This document shows positions 46,176-56,953 of a stretch of DNA of 64,000 nucleotides, piece by piece (the first letter of the stretch is position 1; each line of letters begins with the position of its first letter). Origin of the DNA: Flaccisagitta enflata. Taxonomy: Eukaryota > Chaetognatha > Sagittoidea > Aphragmophora. A program made the position numbers and the translations under genes. The stretch is from assembly GCA_965153355.1 (NCBI GenBank), contig OZ231126.1, positions 21,142,001 through 21,206,000 of the forward strand. Direction: 5' to 3'. Under the pieces are notes generated by a model. It worked only from the letters and a program-made list of their open reading frames with translations. It had not been told where the DNA came from and did no database searches.

Positions 46176-46446
46176 TGATGCAATGGATGGGAACTTAGAG
46201 AAGAAGAGAGTAAATAAATGAACTTGAAGGCCAGAAAAAAACGGGGATCCTTGATTAATTTTTAAGAAAATTTTTACTTCAAAACTACTGAAAATTGTCT
46301 GAAACAAGGCCAAGAGATGTCCAATAGATGCGTCCTCTTTAGACGTAAGATATAATCATACAAATTATTAGGATATGTAGATATTAAGACATAATAATAT
46401 AAAAATATAAAGATTCAGAGATAAAGAGAAAAAGTTAAATTGATTC

Positions 46447-46667
46447 ATCTCTCCCCCCCACGTCTCCCCACCCCTCCCCCCACGCCTCCCCACCCCCCCC
46501 CCCACGCCTCCCCACCCCTCCCCACGCCTCCCCACCCCACCCCCCACGCCTCCCCACCCCTCCCCCCACCCCACCCCTCCCCCACGCCTCCCCACCCCTC
46601 CCCCCCTCCCCCACGCCTTCCCCCCCCCTCCCCTCCTCCCCCCACACCTCCCCCCACCCCCCGCCTC
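46447..46667. repeat. C-rich minisatellite (CCCCACGCCTCCCCACCC)
   Basis: 17-20 bp units of CACGCCTCCCCACCCCTCCC. The minus strand is a run of G-tracts with quadruplex potential. Gly-rich and Pro-rich ORFs are artefacts. Confidence 0.9.
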
Positions 46668-46677
46668 ATCCTCACGA

Positions 46678-47200
46678 AGAGACATGAAGGGACTTGGAAG
46701 ACATGGAGAGATATGGAGAGACATGAGGAAATATGAGAAGACATTTAGAGACATGAAGAGACATAAGAGACATAAGAGACATAAGACACATAAGACACAT
46801 AAGAGACACAAGAGACACAAGAGACATAAGAGACATAAGAGACATAAGAGATATAAGAGATAAGAGACATAAGAGATAAGAGACATAAGAGATATAAGAG
46901 ATATAAGAGATATGATATATAAGAGACATAAGAGACATATGAGACATATGAGACATATGAGACATATGGGAGACATAAGAGACATATAGGAGACAAAAGA
47001 GACATAGACATAAGACTCATAAGAGACATAGGAGACAAAAGAGACCTAAGATACATAAGAGAAATAAGAGATATAAGAGACATATAGGAGACATGAGAGA
47101 CATATAGGAGACAAAAGAGATGAAAGAGATGAAAGAGATGAAAGAGACAAAAGAAATATAAGAGACAAGAAGATACATGAAGAGAAATGAAGAGAAAACC
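46678..47200. repeat. 9-11 bp minisatellite (AGAGACATA)
   Basis: More than 45 units of AAGAGACAT / AGAGATAT / GGAGACATA. Confidence 0.9.
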
Positions 47201-47439
47201 TTGAAAATCGCGTTTTGAAATTTTCGTGTGACAGACAGACAGACATTCAGACCTACCGACCAAGGGACAGACCCTCTTATAGAGATGCGAGGACGCATCT
47301 AAAAAGTAAACCCATTCTTTTTGTGTACATTTCTGAATTGTTCATTTCACATAAGTACCAAATCCACACTTCAACTTCAATTGACCGGGCCACCCATTTT
47401 CCTGGACGTTCCTAGTGTCCATTTTTTACGACACTCGGA

Positions 47440-47600
47440 TTTTGGGGGCCAATATGGCGGCATGAACCGAATCACATGACCGTCGCTCTGACCAATGAAA
47501 AGTTTTATTACGTCACATGACACTTTTCGACCAATCAAGCGTCAGGATATCCTCCGATTGTTTCATCCTTCATCAGCGATCGCAAAGTTTCTGTGTGTAG
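47440..47600. promoter_or_regulatory. Promoter-like cluster: YY1-like, CCAAT and CRE-like sites
   Basis: Within 100 bp: GGGCCAATATGGCGGCATG (CCAAT plus a YY1-like ATGGCGGC), CTGACCAATGAAAAG, TTACGTCACATGACAC (CRE-like overlapping an E-box-like CACATGAC), and CGACCAATCAAGCG. Three CCAAT boxes in the same orientation spaced about 40 bp apart, with a CRE between, are typical of CpG-type animal promoters. No downstream coding exon is identified in either direction, so function is inferred from motifs only. Confidence 0.35.
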
Positions 47601-47701
47601 GATGAGTGTGTTTGTGTGTGTGTATCGTTGAGGAGAAAGAGGAAGGAAAACTTCGATCAATGATGTCTGGTTATGTTTCGCTTTCAGTTTCGCCCTCGCC
47701 T

Positions 47702-47721
47702 CTCTCTCTTTCTCTTTCTCT

Positions 47722-47762
<41 letters not shown>
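47702..47762. repeat. (CT)n / TTTCTC tract
   Basis: CTTTCTCTTTCTC followed by about 20 CT units. A second CT run of about 24 bp lies at 47825-47848. Confidence 0.95.
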
Positions 47763-47764
<2 letters not shown>

Positions 47765-48064
47765 CTGTTCAACATTTCAAGATCTTTGTTGGTACACGCG
47801 TTCAACAAAAGTAAAAAATACCTTCTCTCTCTCTCTCTCTCTCTCTCTGGTTTTTTTTTCATCCGAATTTCTTCATCCGTTTCGTGCAACAAAAGTCTCT
47901 CTTTTTCTCCCTCTCTTTTGGCCTGTCTACCACCATTTTCAGGCTTTTCATTATTCAGCTGATGATGTTCCTTCTTTTTTGTTCTTTCTCTTTTCTGCTA
48001 TTGCTTTCTGCTTTCAAACCATACTCAAGATCCTCAGACCGCCGCTCCCTTTTTTCCTGTCTTA

Positions 48065-48203
48065 TTTTTAGGTGCGACAAAGCACCTCTATAACTGGCTG
48101 TGTCCGTTGGTCAGTCGGTTGGTTGGTCGGTTGGTCGGTCGGTTGGTAACGCATTCGTTCGACGATCCACACGTCGCACCTTATTGGCCTACTTGGCCTT
48201 GTT
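48065..48203. mobile_element. HINE-like family B, complete and compact
   Basis: TTTTTAGGTGCGACAAAGCA then CCTCTATAACTGGCTGTGTC, GGTCGGTTGG tract, GTAACGCATTCGTTCGACG, CACGTCGCACCTTATTGG and CTACTTGGCCTTGTT. The hairpin arm GGTGCGAC is repeated in inverse as GTCGCACC near the right end. The reference copy for family B (139 bp). Confidence 0.85.
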
Positions 48204-49184
48204 AAGAGAGGAGATTCACTTTGTGGTCCACGGTTGAAAGAAAAATCGGCTTTCGTTTTCACCAAAACGTGGTTTCTAAGTTTTGTTTGGACAAGATTTT
48301 TCATTTTTCTTGACTGAAGAATGGGTAAATGGAACAACGAAAACAAGACAAATTATGACAATTTTCCACCGGTCGGCTTTGAGGTCAGCAAAACTATATG
48401 AGTAAAATACAGCCCCCTTTAAATGAAAACAAAAATGCAAAACAAAAAACGAGTAAATTACTTTTATCAAACAGATTCGGATGTAGTATTACTTGCGAAC
48501 ATATTCGACTAGTATTCGCAAATTCTCATCCTGCCCAAATAAAGAAATTTTTAAAGAAAGGTAAAGGAAATCATCATCGTCTTCCATTGTATAACGTAAA
48601 GAGCTTGCTAATCAAAAATGGCCTCTTAACTAGACTTTAAACTGCGTCTGAACTAAAAACGAAAACGAAACGAAACAAGACGATTTTCGTGCCCAGTGGC
48701 TGGTCTTGTAAGAACGTGGTCACTAGGCAATAAACAGACCGACGGACCGACTGCCCGTCGGCCTTAATTTCTCAAAGACATGCATCTTTACATGTTAACG
48801 CATAAAGGCAAGTATCGCCGACTGAAAACTTGTAAACCCGGGATTTTTTTCTCTTTATATTAGAATGCCTTCTCTGACTTTTTTCTCACTCTGGGAATGT
48901 GAATTGGTAATTCAAACCAGCAACTCATGAATCACAGGTTTGTTTTGAGTTTCCCGTTTGTGTGAGTGTTTTTGATCATTTCAATAATCCCATTTATTAT
49001 TCCAATTTATTGGTTGGTTAGGTTGAAGGCTGTGTGGCTGGCTAGTTTGTTTAAATCCTCATAAGCGATGCCTCCATTGAGATTTGAATTTTTAGGACTT
49101 GATACATGATTTAACCAAGTTGTCCAAAAATTGTTAAAATCATAGCATTTTTAGTTTTAGACGATGCGAAATTGGCTGGCAAAG
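48204..49184. other. Unique DNA, nothing recognised
   Basis: A small GACCGACGGACCGACTG tract at about 48738-48755 is the only HINE-like trace. No supported exon. Confidence 0.5.
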
Positions 49185-49320
49185 TGATTTATGAGCATTA
49201 CTGCCCCTGCCCTGCCACAATACAGCCCCCGCCAGCTCACATACTAACCCTGCCCACCTGTGTTACTGCCCCTGCCACCTGCAAGTTACTTCTTATTGGC
49301 CGTGTATCCGACCTTGTTAA
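49185..49320. mobile_element. HINE-like end with tandem CTGCCC units
   Basis: CTGCCCCTGCCCTGCCACAA, CAGCCCCCGCC, CTGCCCACCTGTG, CTGCCCCTGCCACCTGCAAG, then GCCGTGTATCCGACCTTGTT. Related to 11945-12060. Confidence 0.6.
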
Positions 49321-49443
49321 ACAAAATCAGGCATGCTTTGGTTCAATTTGGCCGGTCTGTAACACTCAGATCCTCATGAATGATATGCATGTCTAGAGCT
49401 TTGGGTGACTCCAAGTTTCAACTTTAAGCCAAAGGTAAGACAC

Positions 49444-49633
49444 TTTTTAGTCGCGTGCCGCGACTCTACACCCCGCTTTGTCCGTCCGTCCGTCTGTCGG
49501 TTTGTCTGTCAGTCCATCAGACTTTTAGTTTTTTTATCATTTTTTTCTTTAAGTCATTTTTAGGTCAGTTGAGAGTATACTTAGTCATTCTAAATGTAAG
49601 TCTCGCACGCGACTTATAGGTGTTGGCCTTGTT
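49444..49633. mobile_element. HINE-like family A2, complete
   Basis: TTTTTAGTCGCGTGCCGCGA hairpin at left, CACCCCGCTTTGTCCGTCCG, CTTTAAGTCATTTTTAGG, TCTCGCACGCGACTTATAGG and TGTTGGCCTTGTT. Confidence 0.8.
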
Positions 49634-49849
49634 AGTAGCGGACTGGCGACTCTTTAGTCGGCTTTGTCCGTCTGTTGGTCCGTCTATCTATGGGTCACAA
49701 TTGAGTTGAGAAGTTGAAAAATGCACATTCATGATGTGGTTGCAAGTGTGTGGGGAGGGGGGTTCTGTGAGTGTGCGTGAGGAAAACAGGGGTTGTTGAG
49801 CCTGCCCACCTGTCCGCGACGATATTGTAACCCCGGGTTACTTGTCCGA
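49634..49849. mobile_element. HINE-like family E-related copy
   Basis: GGCGACTCTTTAGTCGGC, TTTGTCCGTCTGTTGGTCCG, then TGCCCACCTGTCCGCGACGA, TATTGTAACCCCGGGTTACT and TGTCC, matching the right part of the element at 21136. It abuts the preceding HINE head to tail. Confidence 0.55.
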
Positions 49850-49861
49850 ACACTTATCAGG

Positions 49862-50062
49862 ATTTCTGTTTGTTGCCTCTGACACCCAGATTCTAGCCTC
49901 TAAATAAGATCAAATTTAAGAGTTAGATCCAGATTCTGCTCTCTCAGACAAAGATTCAGGCCTCTTTGACCCAAATCCTGGCCACCAGAGCCCCAATCCT
50001 GGCCTCAGAGACCCAGATCCTAATCACTCAGTCAGCCTCTCAGACCCAGCTTTCGGCCTTAC
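49862..50062. repeat. Group D minisatellite remnant
   Basis: CTCTGACACCCAGATTCTAG, CCTCAGAGACCCAGATCC and similar 22-24 bp units. Confidence 0.6.
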
Positions 50063-50690
50063 TACCATGGAAATAAATATACGGACAGCTGGAGAAAAGT
50101 TAGCCTTTTCACTCACTGAATGAAGTATATGCCCAAATCATTAAATTTTTAGTCATTATATGGTATTTTGATCTATCAAGAGCTTCTGTTCTGACTTTTA
50201 ATGGGATTCGTCTATGAATCCGTGTATCCTTTGCCTCTCAAAAACCAACAAAAAAATCAAAGAATCAGTTTTGTTTTCTTTCATTACTAGATAATTTAAG
50301 GGCAATATGATTGACTGCAGTCCTCAATTTTTTTAACAATCAAAAAATTTGTCAAGAATGTGATCTATTGAGATCAAGCAAAATGATTTTGCTCAATCCG
50401 TATAGATATGAGAGCTATTTCAATGTAGGTTTTCCTTTGAAGATATGAAGTGAAAACCTCTAAATAAGATTTTGGTAAAATGACAGTTTTCTTCAAAACG
50501 CTCTCATTTGGAAACGGATTGAGCTACCAAGCTCTGCTTGGTCTTGAATGGAAGATTTTTTGTCATAGTTTATGGATCTGCTGTCATTGTTTTATTGGAT
50601 ATGAAAGTTTAGCTGCTATAATCATGGTTAGGTATCCGTATATTTATTTCCAAGATAGTATATATCCTGATCCAAGTCACCGCGCCGTGG
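50063..50690. other. AT-rich DNA bounded by an 18-bp inverted repeat
   Basis: TTGGAAATAAATATACGGA-type ends occur at about 50069-50086 (GGAAATAAATATACGGA) and in inverse at 50634-50651. Possibly a small MITE of about 585 bp. The arms do not extend further and no TSD is seen. Confidence 0.35.
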
Positions 50691-50707
50691 CACAGATCTC
50701 AGCCTTC

Positions 50708-51016
50708 CAGGCCTGTATATTCTTGAGTTTTGCCCCCCCCCCCGGTGGGGGGGGGGGAAATGGGGAAGGAATTGAAAGGGGGAAAAAAGAGAAAAAAAGG
50801 AAATTTGGGGAAAATATAACTTTTTACAGTACCAAATCATAAAACTCAATTAGTAAAACACAATTTAACACTATTTAAACCTTAACTACATAGTTTTATT
50901 GCTATATGGGGAAGAAAATCATGGATATAAAAACATGACGCGACGCATCGCGGGGAAGAAAATCAAAGGCAGGGGGGGGAAAAAAATCAAAAGCGACTCA
51001 AGAATATACACCCCTG
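50708..51016. mobile_element. hAT-like MITE, 8-bp TSD CAGCCTTC, with C11/G11 hairpin
   Basis: Ends CAGGCCTGTATATTCTTGAG and (inverse) CAGGGGTGTATATTCTTGAG. Exact 8-bp flanks CAGCCTTC at 50700-50707 and 51017-51024. 11 C then GGT then 11 G at 50733-50757. It is inserted in a D-type minisatellite remnant. No ORF. Confidence 0.85.
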
Positions 51017-51185
51017 CAGCCTTCATTATCCTGATCCCTCTCTGGGACCCAAATCCTGGTCAGATGGATAGATAGACTCCCCTCGCGCTCTACAAGACTT
51101 TGTCCCCCTTAGGGCCGCTGTCTTACTCATATCCCACTACACTCACAAACCACTCAAGCAGGGCACGGGTACCGCTGACCACATA
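51017..51185. mobile_element. Group D right-end fragment
   Basis: CTGGGACCCAAATCCTGG unit, GATGGATAGATAGACTCC, TACAAGACTTTGTCCCCC, TTAGGGCCGCTG, then GCAGGGCACGGGTACCGCTG and ACCACAT. Confidence 0.6.
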
Positions 51186-51225
51186 CTGCCTTTGGGCTGC
51201 TATTTCGTGCTTCTTCTGCCTTTTT

Positions 51226-51785
51226 GGGCAGCGGCCCCGAAGGGGTCTATGACCTATGCTTTCACACATATGGGGATTTTCTCCTCCTTCTTCTTTTAGG
51301 TCCCCCCCCTCAAATCCCAGTCTCGAGGCCCAAATTCTGGTCTCAAGGCCTAAATCCCAGTCTTCAGGCCCAAATCCCAGCCTCAAGGCCCAAATCCTAG
51401 CCTCAAGGCCCAAATCCTAGCCAGGAGGCCCAGATTTCAGTCTTGAAGCCCAAATCTCAGCCTCAAGGTCAAAATCTCAGCCAAGAGGCCCAGATCCCAG
51501 CCTTGAGGCTCAAATCTCAGCCTCCTGGCTAGGATTTGGGCCTTGAGGCTAGGATTTGGGCCTTGAGGCTGGGATTTGGGCCTCAAGACTAGGATTTGGG
51601 CCTTGAGACCAGAATTTGAGACTGGGATTTGAGGGGGGGAACGGAGGAGAAGAAGGAGGAAAAAATCCCCCATATGTGTGAAAGCATCGGTCAGCGACCC
51701 CTTCAGGGCCGCTGCCCTGCTCCCCCCTCAACTTCAACCACATTCTACTGGTACCGCTGACCATCTAACGCTTTTGCGACTATTT
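51226..51785. mobile_element. Group D2 foldback element whose array also inverts
   Basis: The left arm GGGCAGCGGCCCCGAAGGGG...CACACATATGGGG (51226-51295) and its inverse (51650-51722) are followed by TACTGGTACCGCTGACCATC and CGCTTTTGCGACTATT. The minisatellite reads CCTCAAGGCCCAAATCC up to about 51520 and then its inverse complement GGATTTGGGCCTTGAGG, so the whole element is close to one large palindrome. Confidence 0.8.
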
Positions 51786-51867
51786 GCCACTCAAGCTACT
51801 GCCAATAAATTGTCTGTCCCTCCCTCTGTTTTGAGTTTGTATTTTGAGTTGTATTTCCCGTCCTTTT

Positions 51868-52355
51868 GGGCAGCGGCCGATGACCTATGCTTTCACATAT
51901 GCAGAAATTTCTCCTTCTCCTTCTTCTTTGTACCTCCCCCCGGCCTCGAGACCCAATTCCTAGCCTCAAGGCCAAATCCTAGCCTTCTGACCCAAATCCC
52001 AGCCGTGAGGCCCAAACCCCAGCCTTGAGGCCCAAATCCAAGCTTCCAGGCCCATATCCCAGCCTCAAGGCCCAAAACCCAGCCTCAAAGCCAAAGTTCC
52101 AGCCGCAAGGCTCAAATCCCAGCCCCCATTCTGACGGCAAAGCCGAAATCCCAAGCTAAAGGTCCAAGGTCTAACCTTAAGGCCCATATCTCAACTCCTA
52201 AACCCATACTTCACCTTGTAAAATCACAGTTACTGAAAGAGCAAAGGTCATCAGTCCCTTTGGGGCCGCTGCCCCTCTAACCACCTCACACTCACATACG
52301 CTAACATAGGGGCAACGGGTACCGCTGACCATTAAACGCTTTTGCGACTATTTGG
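51868..52355. mobile_element. Group D2 foldback element with minisatellite
   Basis: Left arm GGGCAGCGGCCGATGACCTA and TGCTTTCACATATG (partly deleted core), array GCCTTGAGGCCCAAATCC (51930-52200), right arm GCAAAGGTCATCAGTCCC and TTTGGGGCCGCTGCCC, outer end CGGGTACCGCTGACCATTAA and CGCTTTTGCGACTATT. Confidence 0.75.
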
Positions 52356-52574
52356 TTTTCAATGTCTCCTACTTTTCCAATCTGTCGTTGATCGTCTTCC
52401 AGTCTGTCTGTCTATCTGTCTGTCTTTCTGTCTCTCTGTCCCGCCGTCTTTAGTTTTTTTTCTCCTGTCAATCTGGTAATGTTTGTTTGTTACTGTCTGT
52501 CTGTCTTTCTGTTAGTCTGTCCATTTGTATGATGTCCGACACTCACTCTACCTGGTCGTCTTTTTATGTATTTT

Positions 52575-52576
<2 letters not shown>
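52356..52576. other. CTGT-rich spacer
   Basis: TCTGTCTGTCTATCTGTC-type patches. No gene. Confidence 0.5.

Positions 52577-52662
<86 letters not shown>
52577..52662. repeat. (CT)n microsatellite
   Basis: About 43 CT units. Confidence 0.98.
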
Positions 52663-52666
<4 letters not shown>

Positions 52667-52890
52667 CACGTTTTCGTCCTCTACTCCCGTCTTGCCGAAT
52701 CTAGGATTTCCCCTTTCTCCAATTTTTTCCCCTTTCTCCACTATTTCTCCCCATTTGTCCTCCCTTCCTCCTCTTCCTCTCCCTTTCCTCCCTTTTGTCA
52801 CTCTCTCTCTCCTCCTCCACTTCCTTCTTTCTCTCCTCCTCTCACTTTTCCTCCTTAGGATTTCCTCTTCCTTCCCTCCCGGAGGTCGAC

Positions 52891-52892
<2 letters not shown>

Positions 52893-52978
<86 letters not shown>
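52893..52978. repeat. (GA)n microsatellite
   Basis: About 43 GA units. The complement of the flanking CT tracts, so this region can fold back on itself. Confidence 0.98.
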
Positions 52979-52981
<3 letters not shown>

Positions 52982-53087
52982 TGAGTCACAATGAGTGAGA
53001 CAGAGTCGCTCTCAAGACTCAAGAGAGAGAGACACCGGCGGCAGTTTTTTTTTGTTGTAGTCGCATCCTCTTTTTGTTTCACCTTCA

Positions 53088-53292
<205 letters not shown>

Positions 53293-53756
53293 GTCGTTTT
53301 GATTTCCTCTCCTACTTTAGCTTCTCCCTCTTTCCTATTTCACTTTCATTTTTTTCTCTTCCTCATGTTTTTTTTTATAGTTTTTCATTTTGACTCACTT
53401 TGGCTTGTGACACTTTCTTTGTAATTGGAGAGGAAAAACAGTTTCTCTCGCACCCTTTCCTCCTTCTGCTCCACCTCCTCCTCAATTGCTCCTCTTCTTC
53501 ATCTTCCTCCTCTTTTCTGCAAAGTCTTGGCATATCTTTTCCCTGACTTTTTCCCTTTTAATTCACTTTCACTTTCCTAGTTTTCGATTCTGGGAAGTAT
53601 CACGCAAACTAAATATTTTTTCCGGCATTTTCCAATTTTCTTTCTTACGCTCTTTCAATCTTTTCTCTATCATTTTCTCTTTCTCTTTCTCTTTTCCTTA
53701 TTAAATAACGCTCGTTCCAAAGATATTCTTGACTGTTTAAAAAACTCTACTTGACC

Positions 53757-53787
<31 letters not shown>

Positions 53788-53870
53788 CAAAAAATCGCGA
53801 CGACTCAACCCGCCTCGCACCTTCTAAGCCACGCGGCCGTCCACCTGTCTTAACCTCCGTACTGATAACC

Positions 53871-53873
<3 letters not shown>
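53293..53873. other. Pyrimidine-rich DNA with an A run
   Basis: T/C-rich to 53700. A run of 24 or more A at about 53757-53782. No supported exon. Confidence 0.5.
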
Positions 53874-53932
<59 letters not shown>

Positions 53933-53959
53933 ACTGTCAAAGGATCTTCGCGCGTGAAC

Positions 53960-54037
<78 letters not shown>
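53874..54037. repeat. Two (CT)n microsatellites
   Basis: 53874-53930 and 53962-54037, separated by a 30-bp unique linker. Confidence 0.97.
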
Positions 54038-54040
<3 letters not shown>

Positions 54041-54252
54041 GTTTTTTCTCACGTCGTCGTCCTACGTGTGTGCGTGTGTGTCTTTGCCTTCTCTCACCCA
54101 TCCACTTTTTTTTCGCCTCGTCTTTCTTTTTTTTTCTTCGCCTTGTGCTTTATATTCTCAGCCAGTCTCGTGTTACCCTGAAGAGCCGAGCTCGTGTGCG
54201 CGCGCGCGTGCGCCTTTGGTCACACCTCGACTCAAGGGGTAGAACGCGACTT

Positions 54253-54352
54253 GGCACCAACGACGATGGCGATGACGAAAACGGCGATGGTGACGACGTA
54301 AACGGCGATGGCGATGACGAAAACGACGATGGCGACTACGAAAACGACTAAT
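54253..54352. repeat. GACGAYGGCGAT minisatellite
   Basis: Four to five units of GGCGATGACGAAAACG / GGCGATGGTGACGACG. Confidence 0.8.
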
Positions 54353-54681
54353 GAACGCGACGACGGTCTGGCGTGTACGTTAGCGTGTGAATACGCGTGT
54401 GTGCGTTTGCACGACCAACAAATGAGCAGCCATGGCAACCACCGGTGGGTGTCTGCTATAACGATGGTAACGACGGAGAAGACGACAAAAACAACGAAAA
54501 TTTACGCGAAAACCCAACATATGGGCGTCCCACTCATAGACAGAGATAAACAACATTAGAAAACACAACAGCTTCATCCTTCAAGCCAGCTTTCTCTTTA
54601 AATTCTGTCTAAACTGCGTTATCAAAAATCAATCACACCTCATACGTCGGGGAGAAACTTACGCACAGACAAACTGAAACT

Positions 54682-54950
54682 TCTAGTCGCGGACACGCGA
54701 CTCCATAAGCCACTTTTTGGTCTGGCATAATCTCCTGTATAGTTGTTTACCGCCCCTGACCAATAGCCACTTTTCGGTCCGCCCCAATTTCATTTTTAGG
54801 TGTTTTCCGTCTCTGCCCAATCGCCACTTTTTGGTCTGTTACAATTTCCTGTTAAGGTTGTTTTATTTTTCGCTCCTGCCCAATCGCCACTTTCACAATT
54901 TCCTGTTTAATAAGGTTTGTTCCGCTCCCGTCCTAGCTCAAACACCTCAA
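54682..54950. mobile_element. HINE-like family A variant with about 65-bp internal repeats
   Basis: Hairpin CTAGTCGCGGACACGCGACT at left, then four units containing CCACTTTTTGGTCTG, CAATTTCCTGTTTA and CTCCTGCCCAATCG. The GGCCTTGTT end is not clear. Confidence 0.6.
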
Positions 54951-55165
54951 AACTCAGCGTGTTATGATAGATGGAATTATATCCCTCACTATACCCAAAC
55001 TGAAAAATATGGAAGAGAGCCTTGTGAGCCCTCACTGACTAGTTACTACGCGCATCACTCCTAGTTTTCTATTTAGAAAAACTAACTTGCAAACTTCCAT
55101 TCTGAGTCTAACCCAAAACACTAATGCTTACCAAAATAGATAAGGGCTGATGATTGTTACCTTTA

Positions 55166-55268
55166 TCACCAAAATTCAACAAATCACCCGAGGGTAACAT
55201 TGTTAAGAAACCATACCCTTGAAGGATAGAATCGAGGTCAAGCTTAATGCGACCGCCGGACATTCTTA
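55166..55268. repeat. Dispersed repeat, second copy at 20976-21076
   Basis: CAAAATTCAACAAATCACCC, GAAGGATAGAATCGAGGTCA, ATGCGACCGCCGGACATTC. Confidence 0.75.
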
Positions 55269-55460
55269 TCCAAGGTACTGAGTAGTATGATAGGTGTTAT
55301 CATTTTATAGCTACTCTTGCACCTTGCCTTAACTTGATCGCTCTCTTTTCATTGCCCATGACAGTTCTTTCAGCGAGTTCTTTTTTCTAATTTCGATATT
55401 TTGAGGAATACCCATTTGGCCATCACCTAAAATCAATGTCGTGATCACAAGCAGGTGTGC

Positions 55461-55740
55461 TTTTTAGATGCGTCCGTCAGGAACGCATCTCTATAAGAGG
55501 GTCTGTCCGTCCGTCCGTCCGTCCGTCCGTCCGTCCGTATGTCCGTTATGCAAGTGCAAAAACCGCGTTTCTCCACGCGTTTGGCCACGACGAGATCCTG
55601 TAATGAAACAAATGATCAACCAACATGTTTTTAGAGCCTCCTTTACTACTTAGTCGTTTCACCCGTCTGTTTGTCTATCTGTCTCCCCATATATGTCACA
55701 TGATCAATACATGCAGAGACACGGCCCGGACGCATCGTTG
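55461..55740. mobile_element. HINE-like family C, right end decayed
   Basis: TTTTTAGATGCGTCCGTCAG and GAACGCATCTCTATAAGAGG, (GTCC)n tract, GATCAACCAACATGTTTT, CATGATCAATACATGCAG, GCCCGGACGCATCGTTG. The hairpin is at the left; GGACGCATC is the subterminal inverse copy. The final CCCGGTCGGGCTTGTT is missing. Confidence 0.8.
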
Positions 55741-56320
55741 TTCTTCATTCTTCGAGTAGCAAATATTTTCCCTTATGATCTTCCGACCAGACAAATACTC
55801 CATCGCCCGGGCGCGCCCTCAGTTTCGAGATGACCTTGGTCATACTAAAGCACGTTACGTCTCAATAGCGATGCGAGGAGCTCATTTGCATATTGCAGTA
55901 GCAAGGTTTGTTTCTCCATTTAAAACAACCTTCTTTCGTCTCAGATTTATCAACATGCCACTGTATTAAGTGTTGTATCTCTAAATCAAAAAATGAAAAT
56001 CTTTGATCTGTAAGATCGTTTCAATTGAGTTGCGATAAAGAACGTTGATAAAGATTTCAGTGAGTCTCAACCTCAAAGATTACCATTGATTTAACTCCAA
56101 GTGACACATGCTATTCGAGTATCGTAGAACAAACCTTCCGGATTACCTTCCGAGGGGATTTTTAGATGGCGGGGGACTTTTCCCGCCAAGAAACCGGTGG
56201 AGCGGAGCTAAGGTGAAAGGATTGAGGCCCTATACCAAAAGAAGTGGTAGAATGTGCAATGATAAAGTGGGGTGCATCAGAAAACATGAAATTAACCATA
56301 AATCTCTATTTCTCCTTGTT
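55741..56320. other. Unique DNA, nothing recognised
   Basis: No supported exon. Confidence 0.5.
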
Positions 56321-56483
56321 GTTATCTTCTTCCTCTTTCTCTTATCCTTCATATTCTTCTTCTTATCCTTCTTCCTCATCTTCTTCTTCTTCTTCTTCTT
56401 CTTCTTCTTCTTCTTCTTCTTCTTCTTCTTCTTCTTCTTCTTCTTCTTCTTCTTCTTCTTCTTCTTCTTCTTCTTCTTCTTCT

Positions 56484-56515
<32 letters not shown>

Positions 56516-56520
56516 CTCCT
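56321..56520. repeat. (CTT)n microsatellite
   Basis: More than 45 CTT units at 56380-56520. Confidence 0.97.
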
Positions 56521-56659
56521 AGTTATGTTCTATGAAATGCTGTTATAACCGTCAATATAGATATTATTTATACTGCCTGTTTCTATTGCCTTAACCTGTT
56601 GTATGATACTTTCGTCCTTTCCTTATTGGCAGTTTTCCAGTGTTTTATTGTTATTTATC

Positions 56660-56953
56660 CAAAGCATCCTCCTCTTCTTCGTCTTCTTCGTCTTCTTCTT
56701 TTTCTTTTTGTTTTTGTTTTTCATTTTCTTTTTCATTTTTTTCTTCTTTTTCTTTTACTTTTTCTTTTTTTTTTTCGTTTTCTTTTTCTTTTTCGTTTTC
56801 TTTTTCTTTTTCTTTTTCTTTTTTTTCCTTCTTTTTCTCTTTTCTTTTTCCTTCTTCTTCTTCTTCTTCTTCTTCTTCTTCTTCTTCTTCTTCTTCTTCT
56901 TCTTCTTCTTCTTCTTCTTCTTCTTCTTCATCTTCTTCTTCTTCTTCTTCCTC
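56660..56953. repeat. CTT / TTTTTC polypyrimidine tract
   Basis: TTTTTCTTTTTC units, then pure CTT (56848-56950). Confidence 0.97.

Larger units (their letters stand above)
46303..47306. mobile_element. HINE-like hybrid (B-like end, C-type hairpin) with expanded arrays
   Basis: Left end AACAAGGCCAAGAGATGTCC then AATAGATGCGTCCTC. The interior has a C-rich block (46447-46667) and AGAGACATA array (46678-47200). The right end has CAGACAGACAGACATTCAGA, GACAGACCCTCTTATAG and the hairpin AGATGCGAGGACGCATCT plus AAAAA. The GATGCGTCCTC near the left end is the exact inverse of GAGGACGCATC in the hairpin. Confidence 0.7.
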
